Source: Asaia sp037151935 (GTDB lineage Bacteria > Pseudomonadota > Alphaproteobacteria > Acetobacterales > Acetobacteraceae). Taken from it: a stretch of DNA of 64,000 nt. The notes under the pieces are model-generated. The model ran no database searches. It was not told the origin of the DNA and saw nothing but the letters and a program-made list of their open reading frames with translations. The stretch spans positions 2,542,001-2,606,000 of the forward strand of contig NZ_CP157575.1 of NCBI RefSeq assembly GCF_051628905.1, read 5' to 3'. Of the stretch, positions 29,362 to 38,578 are shown piece after piece (positions within the stretch are counted from its first letter, which is position 1; every line of letters starts with the position of its first letter). The position numbers and the translations under genes were made by a program.

Positions 29362-30572
29362 AGCCCCATGGCCTTCTTCACGAAGGCGCGCCGCAGGCCC
29401 GGCAGACGGTTCATCGCCTCCAGACCCAGATCGCGCCCGAAACGCAGAACCGGATTATCATTGCCGAAAAGCCGCTCCAGCCCGTCACAGGCGGCCATCA
29501 TGGCCATGTTTCCGGGGCGCACACGGCGCTGATAGCGGGTAAGAAGATCGGCAGCGCCGAGATCGCCCCCTTTGGTGAAACGCTCTTCAAGCAGGGCTGC
29601 CAAGGCGATGACGTCCTTGAAGCCGACATTCAGCCCCTGTCCCGCAATCGGGTGCAGCCCGTGGGCGGAATCGCCTGCCAGAGCCAGGCGGGGGGCGATA
29701 TAACGTTGCGCATATTGGGCAGAGAGCGGGTAGATCCAGCGGCGGCCGACCGGCACGGCATTGCCGACATCGTCACCCAGACGCTGCATGATCGCTTTGG
29801 CAAAACCGCTCTCGTCGAGGGCGTAGAAACGTTCCGCGCGGCTTGTCGATTCGGCCCAGACAATGGCCGAGCGATAGGGATGCTCGGCATTGCCGGGCAG
29901 AGGCAGGCGCGCAAATGGACCTTGGGGCAGAAAATGTTCGAGCGCGCGGTCTTCATGTGGTCGCTCGTGATGGATGATGCTGATCAGCCCGCACTGATTA
30001 TAGGGCAGGCGCGTCACCATGATGCCCGCCTGCTGGCGCAGCGGGCTCTGCCTGCCTTCGGCGGCAATGACGAGTGCGGCGCGGTATTGCATCCCCGAGC
30101 CGAGCGTGATCGTGACGTGGTTCTCTTCGAAAACGAAGCTGCCGGTTTCCGGGGCAACCACCTCGAGGGCCCCTTCATGGGTGGTCAGGGCATGATTGAG
30201 TGCGGCGCGCAGATCGCGTGCCTCGATCATCCAGCCGAACGGGGTTTTCGCGCCATTCTCGACAGGCGCGTCGTCCGGCGAAAAGCACAGCCCATGGCGT
30301 GAGGCGGCCTGACCAGGGCGGCCGTCGCTGACGGTAATGCTGCGTATGGGTTGGGAAGGGTTCGGCAGATGCTGCCATATCCCGGCCGCGTCGAGCATAC
30401 GGCGCGAGCCCTCGGTAATGGCGTAAGCGCGGCCGTCGAGCGACGGATGCTCCATTCCGGGCAGGGGCGCGCGGTCGATCAGCAGGATTCGCAGGCCCGA
30501 AGCCGCAAGACGACAGGCCAGAGTCGCCCCAACCGGACCGGCGCCGTTGATGCAGATATCGACCTGTCGCAT
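29358..30572 (-). CDS. UbiH/UbiF-family FAD monooxygenase
   Basis: A 404-residue flavoprotein of the UbiH/COQ6 hydroxylase family in ubiquinone synthesis. The N-terminal FAD motif is INGAGPVGATLACRLAASG; the second FAD motif is LAGDSAHGLHPIAGQGLNVG near residue 280. Which ring position it hydroxylates cannot be told. It is coupled to cysE by an ATGA overlap. Confidence 0.9.
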   Translation of the reverse strand: MRQVDICINGAGPVGATLACRLAASGLRILLIDRAPLPGMEHPSLDGRAYAITEGSRRMLDAAGIWQHLPNPSQPIRSITVSDGRPGQAASRHGLCFSPDDAPVENGAKTPFGWMIEARDLRAALNHALTTHEGALEVVAPETGSFVFEENHVTITLGSGMQYRAALVIAAEGRQSPLRQQAGIMVTRLPYNQCGLISIIHHERPHEDRALEHFLPQGPFARLPLPGNAEHPYRSAIVWAESTSRAERFYALDESGFAKAIMQRLGDDVGNAVPVGRRWIYPLSAQYAQRYIAPRLALAGDSAHGLHPIAGQGLNVGFKDVIALAALLEERFTKGGDLGAADLLTRYQRRVRPGNMAMMAACDGLERLFGNDNPVLRFGRDLGLEAMNRLPGLRRAFVKKAMGL

Positions 30573-30675
30573 GGGGCTTATTTCTCCACAGCCTGAATAA
30601 CCGTGGCTTTTTTAATGCAGTCCCGGGAAATGGGAAATGGATCGTTATCGGCCCTTGCCAATCTCGTTATGAAAC

Positions 30676-30712
30676 TGGCACGATTTACGTTCATGAGAAC
30701 TGGCAGAACTGT
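30676..30712 (+). promoter_or_regulatory. Possible sigma-54 promoter upstream of glnK
   Basis: TGGCACG at 30676 is a perfect -24 box but its -12 partner is poor (ACGT instead of TTGC). A second candidate starting TGGCAGA at 30701 has TTGC one base further away than usual. Nitrogen genes glnK-amtB are commonly sigma-54 dependent, which makes one of these plausible but not demonstrated. Confidence 0.3.
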
Positions 30713-30751
30713 TTGCGAAAACAGAGGTCTGCTGCGGCGCGGAGGGACGTA

Positions 30752-31090
30752 ATGAAGCTCATCACGGCGATTATCAAGCCGTTTAAACTGGACGATGTCC
30801 GTGAAGCTCTCACCCCGTTAGGGGTTCAGGGGCTAACGGTTACCGAGATCAAGGGTTTCGGTCGTCAGAAGGGACAGACGGAGATTTATCGAGGGGCAGA
30901 ATACCAGGTCAGTTTCCTGCCCAAGGTCAAGATCGAGATCGCCGTGACCGACGATATCGTCGATGAGGTGGTCGAAGCGATCCTCAATGCTGCGCGCACC
31001 GGCAAGATCGGCGATGGCAAGATCTTCGTCTCGCCGCTCGACACTGTCATCCGCATCCGAACCGGTGAAACGGGAGAAACCGCCATATGA
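30752..31090 (+). CDS. glnK: PII nitrogen regulatory protein (GlnK type)
   Basis: A 112-residue PII signal protein that binds 2-oxoglutarate and ATP and regulates the ammonium channel. It keeps the T-loop Tyr51 (YRGAEYQVSF), the site of uridylylation, and the B and C loop motifs (TGKIGDGKIFV, VIRIRTGE). The ATG at 30752 follows GGAGGG; the frame extends upstream without an equally good start. Position immediately before amtB, with an ATGA overlap, favours GlnK over GlnB. Confidence 0.96.
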   Translation: MKLITAIIKPFKLDDVREALTPLGVQGLTVTEIKGFGRQKGQTEIYRGAEYQVSFLPKVKIEIAVTDDIVDEVVEAILNAARTGKIGDGKIFVSPLDTVIRIRTGETGETAI

Positions 31091-32427
31091 GCCGCATGTT
31101 CAAGGCGCTAGCTCCCCTTTCCCTCGCTCTTACGCCGCTGCCTGCTTTCGCAGCCCCTGCCGCCATCGATACGGGCGACACTGCCTGGATGCTCGTCAGC
31201 ACGGCACTCGTTCTGCTGATGACCATCCCCGGTGTGGGCCTGTTCTATGCTGGTATGGTACGCAAGAAAAACGTGCTGGCCACGCTCATCCAGTCTTTCG
31301 CCATTTGTTGTATCGCGAGCCTTGTCTGGCTCGTGGTGGGCTACAGCCTTGCTTTCGGCACGGGCACGCCCTGGATCGGCGATATGTCGCGCTTCATGCT
31401 GAACGGCGTTGCCGAGCATATCAGCAAGGGTGTCGATCAGGCCTTCACCATGGGCGCCAACTCGGCCAACCCGGTGGCGATGACCATCCCCGAGAGCGTC
31501 TGGGTCATGTTCCAGATGACCTTCGCCATCATCACCCCGGCCCTGATCGCGGGCAGCTTTGCCGAGCGCATGAAGTTCTCGGCGCTCTGCGTCTTCACCG
31601 TTCTGTGGTCGCTGCTGGTCTATGCCCCGATCGCGCACTGGGTCTGGAGCCCGCTCGGCTGGGTGGCCGGTATTGGTGCCGTCGATTTTGCCGGTGGTAC
31701 GGTCGTTCACATCAATTCCGGTGTTGCCGGTCTCGTGGCGGCTCTGGTTCTGGGCAAGCGCCGTGGCTATGGGCATGAAGATCTGTCGCCCTTCAACCTG
31801 ACCTACGCCATCATCGGCGCCTCGCTGCTCTGGGTGGGCTGGTTCGGCTTCAATGCCGGTTCGGCCGGTGGTGCCAATGGTCGTGCAGGCATGGCCATGC
31901 TGACCACGCAGATCGCCACCGCAGGCGGTGCGATGGCCTGGATGGCCGCAGAATGGATCCATTCCCGTAAGCCGACGGCTCTGGGCATCATCTCGGGCGC
32001 GGTGGCCGGTCTGGTCGCCATCACCCCGGCTGCCGGTTTCGTTCTGGCCGGTCCGGCGCTTATCATCGGTCTCGTGGCGGGTGTGGTCTGCTTCTGGGCT
32101 TCTGCCATTCTCAAGCCGCGCCTCGGTTATGACGACAGCCTCGACGCCTTCGGCGTTCACGGCACGGGTGGTATCGTTGGTGCGCTACTTACGGGTGTGT
32201 TCGCCTATGGTCCGCTTTCGGCAACCGATGCCAATCCTGCCGGTGTGGTGGGCTCTTTTGCCCAGTTCATCCGTCAGGCCGAAGCAGTTGGCGTCACCAT
32301 CGTCTGGTGCGTGATCTTCACCTTCATCATCCTGAAGGCGATCGATCTCACAATCGGCCTGCGTGTCACGCGTGATGAGGAACTTGAAGGACTGGACATG
32401 GTTCTTCATGGCGAGCGGATCAACTGA
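31087..32427 (+). CDS. amtB: Ammonium transporter
   Basis: A 446-residue channel with an N-terminal signal-like hydrophobic segment (residues 5-23) and eleven transmembrane helices. The two pore histidines are recognisable in PIAHWVWSPLGWV and FGVHGTGGIVGALLTG. GlnK can plug this channel, and gene coupling fits. Cytoplasmic C-terminal region LDMVLHGERIN carries the family's GlnK-binding signature. Confidence 0.97.
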   Translation: MSRMFKALAPLSLALTPLPAFAAPAAIDTGDTAWMLVSTALVLLMTIPGVGLFYAGMVRKKNVLATLIQSFAICCIASLVWLVVGYSLAFGTGTPWIGDMSRFMLNGVAEHISKGVDQAFTMGANSANPVAMTIPESVWVMFQMTFAIITPALIAGSFAERMKFSALCVFTVLWSLLVYAPIAHWVWSPLGWVAGIGAVDFAGGTVVHINSGVAGLVAALVLGKRRGYGHEDLSPFNLTYAIIGASLLWVGWFGFNAGSAGGANGRAGMAMLTTQIATAGGAMAWMAAEWIHSRKPTALGIISGAVAGLVAITPAAGFVLAGPALIIGLVAGVVCFWASAILKPRLGYDDSLDAFGVHGTGGIVGALLTGVFAYGPLSATDANPAGVVGSFAQFIRQAEAVGVTIVWCVIFTFIILKAIDLTIGLRVTRDEELEGLDMVLHGERIN

Positions 32428-32455
32428 TCCGCACCGTCCTATCGGAGAAATGCCA

Positions 32456-32974
32456 ATGGCACTGAAACGCTCATCTGCTCGCACTTTCTCGGGCCGCGCT
32501 CTTCTGGCCAGTCTCATGATCGGAGGGGCAGTCAGCGCCAGCCCCTCGGCTCTGGCGCTGACCGCCAAGGAATGCCATGCGAAGTTTCAGGCTGCCGAAA
32601 AGGCGGGCACGCTGAACGGCCAGAAATACAAGGACTTCAAGGCCGCTCAATGCGGCGAGGTGTCGACTCAGGCGGCGCAGCAGAACATGCCCGCCGCTGA
32701 GAAAGAGGCAGCTACCGACAAGAAAGTGACCAGCGAGGCCCCGGCCTCACCGGGTGCGGGCATTGCCTCCAAACCCAGCGCAGTCGCTTCCGGCAATGTC
32801 GTGTTCCCGTCGGCCGTATCGGCGCAATATGCCAAGCTTTCTGCTGGCAAGGCCCGCATGAAAACCTGTCTCGACCAGTATCATGCAAACCAGCAGAGCG
32901 GCGGCAATGGCGCGCTCAAATGGATTCAGAAGGGCGGTGGCTATTACTCGCAGTGCAATGCAAAGTTGAAATAA
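32456..32974 (+). CDS. Exported PsiF-like protein with Cys-containing repeats
   Basis: A 172-residue exported protein with a signal peptide (residues 1-33, ending ALAL) and two related Cys-containing modules: TAKECHAKFQAAEKAGTLNG near the start and KTCLDQYHANQQSGGNGALK near the end, joined by an Ala/Lys/Pro-rich linker. The modules resemble PsiF-type repeats of alphaproteobacteria. ATG at 32456 has GGAGA upstream. It follows amtB by 28 bases and may share its mRNA. The role is unknown; it is named only by resemblance. Confidence 0.7.
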   Translation: MALKRSSARTFSGRALLASLMIGGAVSASPSALALTAKECHAKFQAAEKAGTLNGQKYKDFKAAQCGEVSTQAAQQNMPAAEKEAATDKKVTSEAPASPGAGIASKPSAVASGNVVFPSAVSAQYAKLSAGKARMKTCLDQYHANQQSGGNGALKWIQKGGGYYSQCNAKLK

Positions 32975-33001
32975 CAGCCTGTTTTTTTCCCAATTGAAGA
33001 C

Positions 33002-33036
33002 GCCGCCCTTTCATTTCGAGGGGCGGCATTTTTTTT
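33002..33036 (+). terminator. Intrinsic terminator after the PsiF-like gene
   Basis: Stem GCCGCCC / GGGCGGC with an 11-12 base loop, followed by eight T residues. It probably ends the glnK-amtB transcript and may also serve the convergent SorC-type gene. Confidence 0.85.
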
Positions 33037-33049
33037 GGCGAATGCTGAT

Positions 33050-34030
33050 TCAGTCTGTTGTGTCGTGGAGGGCCAGCAGGGCACGTGCAGCTCCCTCGTC
33101 TGTTATAAGCGTATGGCAGCCCAGTCGCCTGATCGCGGCAAGAATGGCGCCCGCACGCGCCTCACCACCAGAGGCAATGACCAGATGACGCGTCTCCGCT
33201 ACAACGGAGAGCGCGACCGACATGATACGGCTGTTGACAGGGTGGGCTATCTCACAGCCTTGGGCATCGAGGGCGTGACACATCACATCGCAGAGCGCGC
33301 CGCTTTCGATCAGGCGCTCATACTCGGGCTCAGAGATGAGGCCACGCGACAATGCCGTCGCGCCGGTCCCGATATCGCCGACACCCAGTACCGCCATGTC
33401 GAGCGAGGCTGCCATGCGATCGAGCCTGTCGAGCCCGCATTTCTCACGCAGAATACGCGCCGTCTCGGGAGCATCGACCAGTAGCGGCGCCGGGTAAAGA
33501 AAGCACTCCGCTCCCATGCGGCTGGCGAGTTGCCAGGCGTAATCGGTGCTGTTTTCGCGCCCCGCTTCTATCATGCCGCCCAAGAGTGAAATGACGCGGG
33601 TATCGGGCAGGCGAGTGGGGCGAAAGCTGCTCAGTGAGGCTGTGAGGGTCCTGCCCCAACCGACACCGAGGCTCATGCCCTCATGCACTGTCTCTGACAG
33701 AAAACGCCCGAGCGCAGCACCGACCGATCGTGTCGCCTCATCCTGACTGCGCGCCTGAGGCACGATAATCGCCTCGGCCAGATCGAAGCGCGCTGCGAGA
33801 TCGGCGGCAAGGCTGAGAGTCTCTTGTGAGTCGGTCCCGATCCAGATCTGCACCTCGCCGCGACGCAACACCTCTTCCAGCAGACGGATGACCGTACTGC
33901 GTGCCAGACCCAGCGCGTCGGCGATGTCTTTCTGGGTCATCTTGCGATCATAATACATCCAGGCCACGCGCAGACGCGTCGCCTTGTCCGATGTCACGCC
34001 TCTGCCTTGCATCCGCTTCACGCGTATCAT
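33050..34030 (-). CDS. SorC/DeoR-like sugar-binding transcriptional regulator
   Basis: A protein of about 326 residues. The helix-turn-helix lies at about residues 25-65 (MTQKDIADALGLARSTVIRL) and the SorC-type sugar-phosphate sensing domain follows (GVGWGRTL near residue 130, LLGGMIE, ASGGEARAGAILAAI). It diverges from an aldolase/kinase pair, which it probably regulates. The start is uncertain: ATG at 34030 has GGAAAAGACGACC ahead; ATG at 34012 is close, and the frame runs open to 34141. Confidence 0.88.
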   Translation of the reverse strand: MIRVKRMQGRGVTSDKATRLRVAWMYYDRKMTQKDIADALGLARSTVIRLLEEVLRRGEVQIWIGTDSQETLSLAADLAARFDLAEAIIVPQARSQDEATRSVGAALGRFLSETVHEGMSLGVGWGRTLTASLSSFRPTRLPDTRVISLLGGMIEAGRENSTDYAWQLASRMGAECFLYPAPLLVDAPETARILREKCGLDRLDRMAASLDMAVLGVGDIGTGATALSRGLISEPEYERLIESGALCDVMCHALDAQGCEIAHPVNSRIMSVALSVVAETRHLVIASGGEARAGAILAAIRRLGCHTLITDEGAARALLALHDTTD

Positions 34031-34166
34031 GGTCGTCTTTTCCGCAAATGCTGCGCACCGCTTTTCGGGTGACGCATATGTGTTCGCTAAATCTAACATA
34101 TGTCCTGACAATAAAACAAAAGTACGTATTCTCCCGGCCATGAGCCAACGAGGTCAGGAGAGTCAC

Positions 34167-34856
34167 ATGGTCCAGAAAGCCGCACCTGGCACCCTTTCGG
34201 GTGTGAGATTATTTCTCGATACGGCTGATCGCGAGGCACTGGCGCGCTGGCTGCCGACTGGCCTGTTTCATGGCGTGACCACCAATCCGACCATTCTCGA
34301 CCGTGCCGGACTGCGCAGCATGCTTGACGATATCGCCCCGCTCATGCGCGAAATCCTGGCCTATCCGGTACAAGAGGTTCAGGCCCAGTGCTGGGGTACG
34401 GAAACCGAGGCCCTGGTCGAAACCGGTCTCGCCCTTGCCGCTCTCGATCCGCGCCTCGTGGTCAAGGTACCCATCACTGAAAATGGCATCAGAGCGGTGG
34501 CGGCCCTGCACGAGCGCGGCGTGCGCACGACGCTCACTGCGGTCTATGCCGCGCATCAGGCGCTGACGGCAGTGGCTGCCGGGGCCGATTATGTTGCCCC
34601 TTATTTCGGGCGCATCGGCGATAGTGGACGCGATGCTCTGGCCGTTATCAGCGAGATGCAGGCCATTCTGGCCACCTCTGGCACGGCCACACGTTTGCTC
34701 GTGGCCAGTTTGCGCCATGCCGAAGACATGGCGCGCCTCGCCTCGCTGGGCTGCGATACCTTCACCTTCAGCCCTGTCGTTGCCGAGCAGCTTTTCTCCG
34801 ATCCGCAGACGACAGAAGCCGCTGCCGTTTTCGAGGCAACCGCAGCGGGGGCATGA
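34167..34856 (+). CDS. Transaldolase-family aldolase (FSA/TalC type)
   Basis: A 229-residue single-domain TIM barrel of the transaldolase family. The Schiff-base Lys lies in RLVVKVPITENGIRA near residue 92, with FLDTADREAL and GVTTNPTIL near the N-terminus. The small size points to the fructose-6-phosphate aldolase / TalC type rather than full transaldolase; specificity is not determined. ATG at 34167 has AGGAG upstream. It is followed 60 bases later by a sugar kinase and diverges from SorC, making a small sugar-use cluster. Confidence 0.88.
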   Translation: MVQKAAPGTLSGVRLFLDTADREALARWLPTGLFHGVTTNPTILDRAGLRSMLDDIAPLMREILAYPVQEVQAQCWGTETEALVETGLALAALDPRLVVKVPITENGIRAVAALHERGVRTTLTAVYAAHQALTAVAAGADYVAPYFGRIGDSGRDALAVISEMQAILATSGTATRLLVASLRHAEDMARLASLGCDTFTFSPVVAEQLFSDPQTTEAAAVFEATAAGA

Positions 34857-34916
34857 TTCCTCTCATTTGTGACGGTTGCCGGAACTGACCCGCGTCTCCC
34901 GGATGGAAAGACAGCC

Positions 34917-35852
34917 ATGACACATTCTGTTCTCTGCCTCGGCGAGGCAGTGATCGATTTCATTCCCGTGCAGGCCGGGGGAGGGGCAGCCTATCGTCCC
35001 TGTCTCGGTGGGTCGTCCTATAACGTCGCGCGTGCCTTGGGCAGGCTCGGCGTGCCGACAGAATATGGCTGTGCCGTGTCGACCGATCTTTTCGGCGACC
35101 AGTTCGTGGCCGGTCTGAACGAAAGTCGGGTTGGGCAACGCTTTCTGCAAAGGCTGGACGCCCCCTCGACTCTCGGTTTCGTCAGCCTCGACCAGGCTGA
35201 ACCAGCCTATGCTTTCTACGATGAGGCTGCGGCAGACCGCATCTGTGAGGCGATGCCCTCCCGTGCGGCGCTTTCCGGGGTAGGGACGCTGCATTTCGGC
35301 TCCATCGCGCTTATGCGTGAGCCGACGGCTTCGGCTTACGAACGGCTCTTTCTGCGTGAGGCAGGCGGGGAAAGGCTGGTGAGCTTCGACCCCAATATTC
35401 GCGCCTCACTGGTGCGCGACGAGCCGGGTTATCGGGCGCGCATCGACAGGCTTCTTCAGGCTGCCGACATCATCAAGATCAGCGGCGCCGATCTCGACTG
35501 GCTCTTTCCCGGATTGCCGCATGAACGAGCCGCCGCCAATTGGCTGGACCATCGTGCCAGAGTGGTGGTCATCACCCATGGCAAGGACGGTGTGAGCGGC
35601 TGGAGCCGCATCTCTCATGCGCAAGCCGCTGCCATTCCTACCGATGTGGTCGATACGGTTGGTGCAGGAGACAGCTTCATGGCGGGTTTCCTGGCTGGGC
35701 TATATGAAAACGGTCTGCTCACCCCGGAAAATCTGGGCCATCCCTCAGCCGCCGCCTTGCATCACGCGCTCGCCTACGGCCAGAAAGTCGCGAGTGTCAC
35801 CTGCGCCAAACGGGGGGCGGATTCTCCGTGGAGGGAGCAGCTGACATGGTAA
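34917..35852 (+). CDS. PfkB-family sugar kinase (fructokinase-like)
   Basis: A 311-residue PfkB kinase. GGSSYNVARALGRLG near residue 35 is the sugar-binding signature and DTVGAGDSFMAGFLAG carries the catalytic Asp. Its nearest functional class is fructokinase, but ketose kinases are hard to tell apart by sequence. ATG at 34917 with GGAAAGA upstream is chosen over the frame start at 34869. Its product could feed the aldolase encoded upstream. Confidence 0.9.
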   Translation: MTHSVLCLGEAVIDFIPVQAGGGAAYRPCLGGSSYNVARALGRLGVPTEYGCAVSTDLFGDQFVAGLNESRVGQRFLQRLDAPSTLGFVSLDQAEPAYAFYDEAAADRICEAMPSRAALSGVGTLHFGSIALMREPTASAYERLFLREAGGERLVSFDPNIRASLVRDEPGYRARIDRLLQAADIIKISGADLDWLFPGLPHERAAANWLDHRARVVVITHGKDGVSGWSRISHAQAAAIPTDVVDTVGAGDSFMAGFLAGLYENGLLTPENLGHPSAAALHHALAYGQKVASVTCAKRGADSPWREQLTW

Positions 35853-36093
35853 AAGGAGGAGATAGCGCGGGATGTCGAACGACCCGGTGCGATCATCCAC
35901 TTCGTTTTTCGTGCCGCCTCGGGATCCGCCATGGTCGAAAGACAATCTTTCACGGTTGAAGAATGTCACCCGACCCGGTGGAGCGGTCTCCGCATTAACC
36001 TCAGCGCGCCGGTCTGAGGCGTGCGAAAGGCCGAAGAAAGAGACCGGGGTGACACGACGAGATTGGCGAGGCTCCCGAGAGGGGGGGGCATGC

Positions 36094-37293
36094 TCAGGGT
36101 AGGGGTCTGCCGCTCAGCGGTTTTTGTGGGGCGGCAACGAGGCGGTCGATGAGATCTTCGAAGCGGGGGATATCGATTCTCTGCACCACGATCGTTCTGC
36201 CTTCGCCAAGACCGGGCTGATAGCCGGGCGACCAGGAAAGAATATCGCCGTAAGACCCGCTGAACTGCGTATTCACATCGACATAGAGATCCGCCTTTTG
36301 CGTAATCAGGCTGGGGTCGAGCCAGACTGCAGCGGCGATTTCATCCCAGAGCGGAAAGCCCGGTTCCCGTGTCCTGAGCGAGCGGGCTACAGGGGTATCC
36401 GAGCGCGAGAGGCGCTTGAGCAGGGCAGGGGTCAGTTCCGTGTCCGTCGAGGGATCAACCGGTATCATGGTGATCTTTGCCCAGGGCGCGCGCAGAGCGA
36501 TGCTCGCGCCCTCGGGATCGAAGCGGATATTGAATTCACGGCGAGGCGTGTTCAGAAATTCGCGGGCGAATTGATGCGCTACTTCATCCGGCCGCGTCTG
36601 GCGCGGGTTGAGGCTGCCCCCCATATAAACCAGCTCTTTCGCAAGCGAGGCGAATTCCGGGTCCAGGCGCTGGGCCAAGGCAAGATTGGTGAGCGGCCCG
36701 GTTGCGATGATCGACACCTGATGCGGATAGCGATGCACCATGTCGATCATGAAATCGGCGGCGCGTTCGGGCTGTGCCTTGATGGTCGGGTTGCCTTGCG
36801 GCAGATCTGGAACAACATCGGGTCCGTGATAGGGCGGTAGTTTCTGCAGGGTGGGTTCCACCCAGCGTTTCATCCACACGCCTTTCCAGACCATCTTGCC
36901 GTAGAGCGCTTCCCAGCGTTCGGTCTGGGCCTCGGTATTCACCAGCGGATAGGTTGCCCCAGTATAAACGGGCAGATCGGGACGCCCCGCAATCTCAACA
37001 CCGCGCAGCGCATCGGCCGTAGCCTCCTTTGCCCAGGTATCGCCCGTCACGCTCGTCACGCCGAGCACCTGAACATCGGGGGCCTTGATGACCATCCATT
37101 GGGCGAGGGCAAAGCCGTCATCGTCGAGAATGACCTTGCGCGGCTCAGCTTGTGCGGTGCCTGCTGCGAGACCGAAACAGACGATACTAAGACAGCAGCG
37201 CCGCAGACGCATGGCATAACCGAGGGCGGAGCCGGCCAGCCCGAAAGCCTTCAACCTGCTTGGCGCGCCGGGAAGGGGCTTGTCAGAACGCAT
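36094..37293 (-). CDS. Secreted nucleoside hydrolase-like protein
   Basis: A 399-residue protein of the inosine/uridine-preferring nucleoside hydrolase fold with a signal peptide reaching about residue 50 (CCLSIVCFGLAAGTAQA). The N-terminal calcium motif is partial: VILDDDGFALAQW has Asp residues but not the full DxDxxxDD of cytosolic enzymes. Later motifs (ATGPLTNLALAQRLDPE) are kept. ATG at 37293 has GAGGAGTGAG upstream; an ATG at 37212 would begin directly at the signal peptide. Periplasmic nucleoside salvage is likely, or a distinct substrate. Confidence 0.82.
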   Translation of the reverse strand: MRSDKPLPGAPSRLKAFGLAGSALGYAMRLRRCCLSIVCFGLAAGTAQAEPRKVILDDDGFALAQWMVIKAPDVQVLGVTSVTGDTWAKEATADALRGVEIAGRPDLPVYTGATYPLVNTEAQTERWEALYGKMVWKGVWMKRWVEPTLQKLPPYHGPDVVPDLPQGNPTIKAQPERAADFMIDMVHRYPHQVSIIATGPLTNLALAQRLDPEFASLAKELVYMGGSLNPRQTRPDEVAHQFAREFLNTPRREFNIRFDPEGASIALRAPWAKITMIPVDPSTDTELTPALLKRLSRSDTPVARSLRTREPGFPLWDEIAAAVWLDPSLITQKADLYVDVNTQFSGSYGDILSWSPGYQPGLGEGRTIVVQRIDIPRFEDLIDRLVAAPQKPLSGRPLP

Positions 37294-37605
37294 CGATATC
37301 TCACTCCTCGAAGGTATTGAAACGCAGGAAAACAGGCTCGTCTCCCGAGTGGGAAGACGGCTCGCGTGCCGCGTGCAGTAAAAGAGGAATGTGTAGCCTG
37401 CGACCGATCCCACGCAATGGCGCAACCGCGTGATCGTCGCGAAAACAACGTGAGGGGGCTTAGGCAATAGAGCTGCCGCCTGGCGGTTTGGCCCGCGCTG
37501 CGCTGGCAATGCGCTCAGGATCCGCCCGAACACGAATTGCTGCAGGGCGCAGAGGCAAGAAAATGCCTGCCGCTGAATGTCGATCGAATTTTGAGGAAGG
37601 GGACC

Positions 37606-37691
37606 TGGTGGAGAGAGTTGGATTCGAACCAACGTAGGCGTACACCAGCGGATTTACAGTCCGCCCCCTTTAGCCACTCGGGCATCTCTCC
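37606..37691 (-). tRNA. tRNA-Tyr (anticodon GUA)
   Basis: Seven-base acceptor stem GGAGAGA / TCTCTCC, anticodon loop ACTGTAAA with GUA, a long variable arm typical of class II, T-loop GGTTCGAATCC and an encoded CCA end at 37606-37608. It lies alone between the nucleoside hydrolase and rlmB. Confidence 0.97.
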
Positions 37692-37786
37692 AGGTCGGGA
37701 CGGGGAATATGGCGGATCATGGTTGGTGTCAACGGGCATTCTTCATTTTTGTTGCATGATGAGTGGGTTCCTCTAGAAGAGCGCTC

Positions 37787-38578
37787 ATGTCGAAACGCCC
37801 CTCACGCCCGCCCTCTCCCCGTTCCTCTTCCGGCCGTTCAGGCCGCTCTGCCGAGGGGCGTGCTGCGGCTAGTGGTTACTGGATGTACGGCCTTCATTCC
37901 GTTGAGGCCGCCCTGCGTAACCCGGATCGTCATCTGCACGAGCTGCTCGTGACGAAAGAGGGGCTCTCGGCGCTCGAATCCAAACAGACGCCGATACGGA
38001 TCTCGCCCAATGTGGTCGAGCGTCAGCGCCTCGATCTGCTCTGTGAGCGTGACGCCGTGCATCAGGGCGTGTGCCTGCGTGTCGAACCTCTGACCCCGCC
38101 TTTTCTTGATGAAGTGCTCGAGAGTCGTGAAGGCCCGCTGCTGATCCTCGATCAGGTGACAGACCCGCGCAACATCGGTGCGATTTTGCGTTCTGCCGCA
38201 GCTTTCGGAGCGGCGGCTCTCGTGGTGCAGGACCGCAACACCCCGCAGGAGGGCGGTGCTCTGGCCAAGGCGGCTTCAGGGGCGCTCGATGTCGTTCCCG
38301 TTCTGCGCGAGGTCAATCTCTCGCGCATTATCGCCCAGTTGCAGAATGCCGGTCTGTGGACGGTGGGGCTCGATGCCGGGGGCTCGGTGCTGAATGGCCC
38401 GAGCTATGCCGGTCGTCGCGTGGCGCTGGTGCTCGGTGCCGAAGGGGCGGGTCTGCGCCGCCTGACACGCGAGAGCTGCGACGAGATTGCCAGCGTTTTC
38501 ATGCCCGGCGACATGGAGAGTCTGAACGTCTCCAACGCGGCTGCTGTCGCCCTGTATGAACTCGTTCGTCCGGCCTGA
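37787..38578 (+). CDS. rlmB: 23S rRNA 2'-O-ribose methyltransferase, TrmH/RlmB family
   Basis: A 263-residue SpoU methyltransferase modifying 23S rRNA (G2251 in E. coli). Residues 1-30 are Arg/Ser/Pro-rich; the substrate-binding domain begins MYGLHSVEAALRNPDR. The knotted C-terminal domain has the three motifs NIGAILRSAAAFGA, LVLGAEGAGLRRL and LNVSNAAAVALYEL. ATG at 37787 follows AAGAG. Confidence 0.93.
   Translation: MSKRPSRPPSPRSSSGRSGRSAEGRAAASGYWMYGLHSVEAALRNPDRHLHELLVTKEGLSALESKQTPIRISPNVVERQRLDLLCERDAVHQGVCLRVEPLTPPFLDEVLESREGPLLILDQVTDPRNIGAILRSAAAFGAAALVVQDRNTPQEGGALAKAASGALDVVPVLREVNLSRIIAQLQNAGLWTVGLDAGGSVLNGPSYAGRRVALVLGAEGAGLRRLTRESCDEIASVFMPGDMESLNVSNAAAVALYELVRPA

Noticed and set aside
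31108..32160. 350-codon minus-strand open frame within amtB
   Set aside because: Antisense shadow of amtB, rich in His, Asp and Gly as expected from reverse frames.
35853..36093. 240-base space between the sugar kinase and nucleoside hydrolase genes
   Set aside because: Checked for a small gene or RNA; nothing supportable beyond ordinary intergenic sequence.
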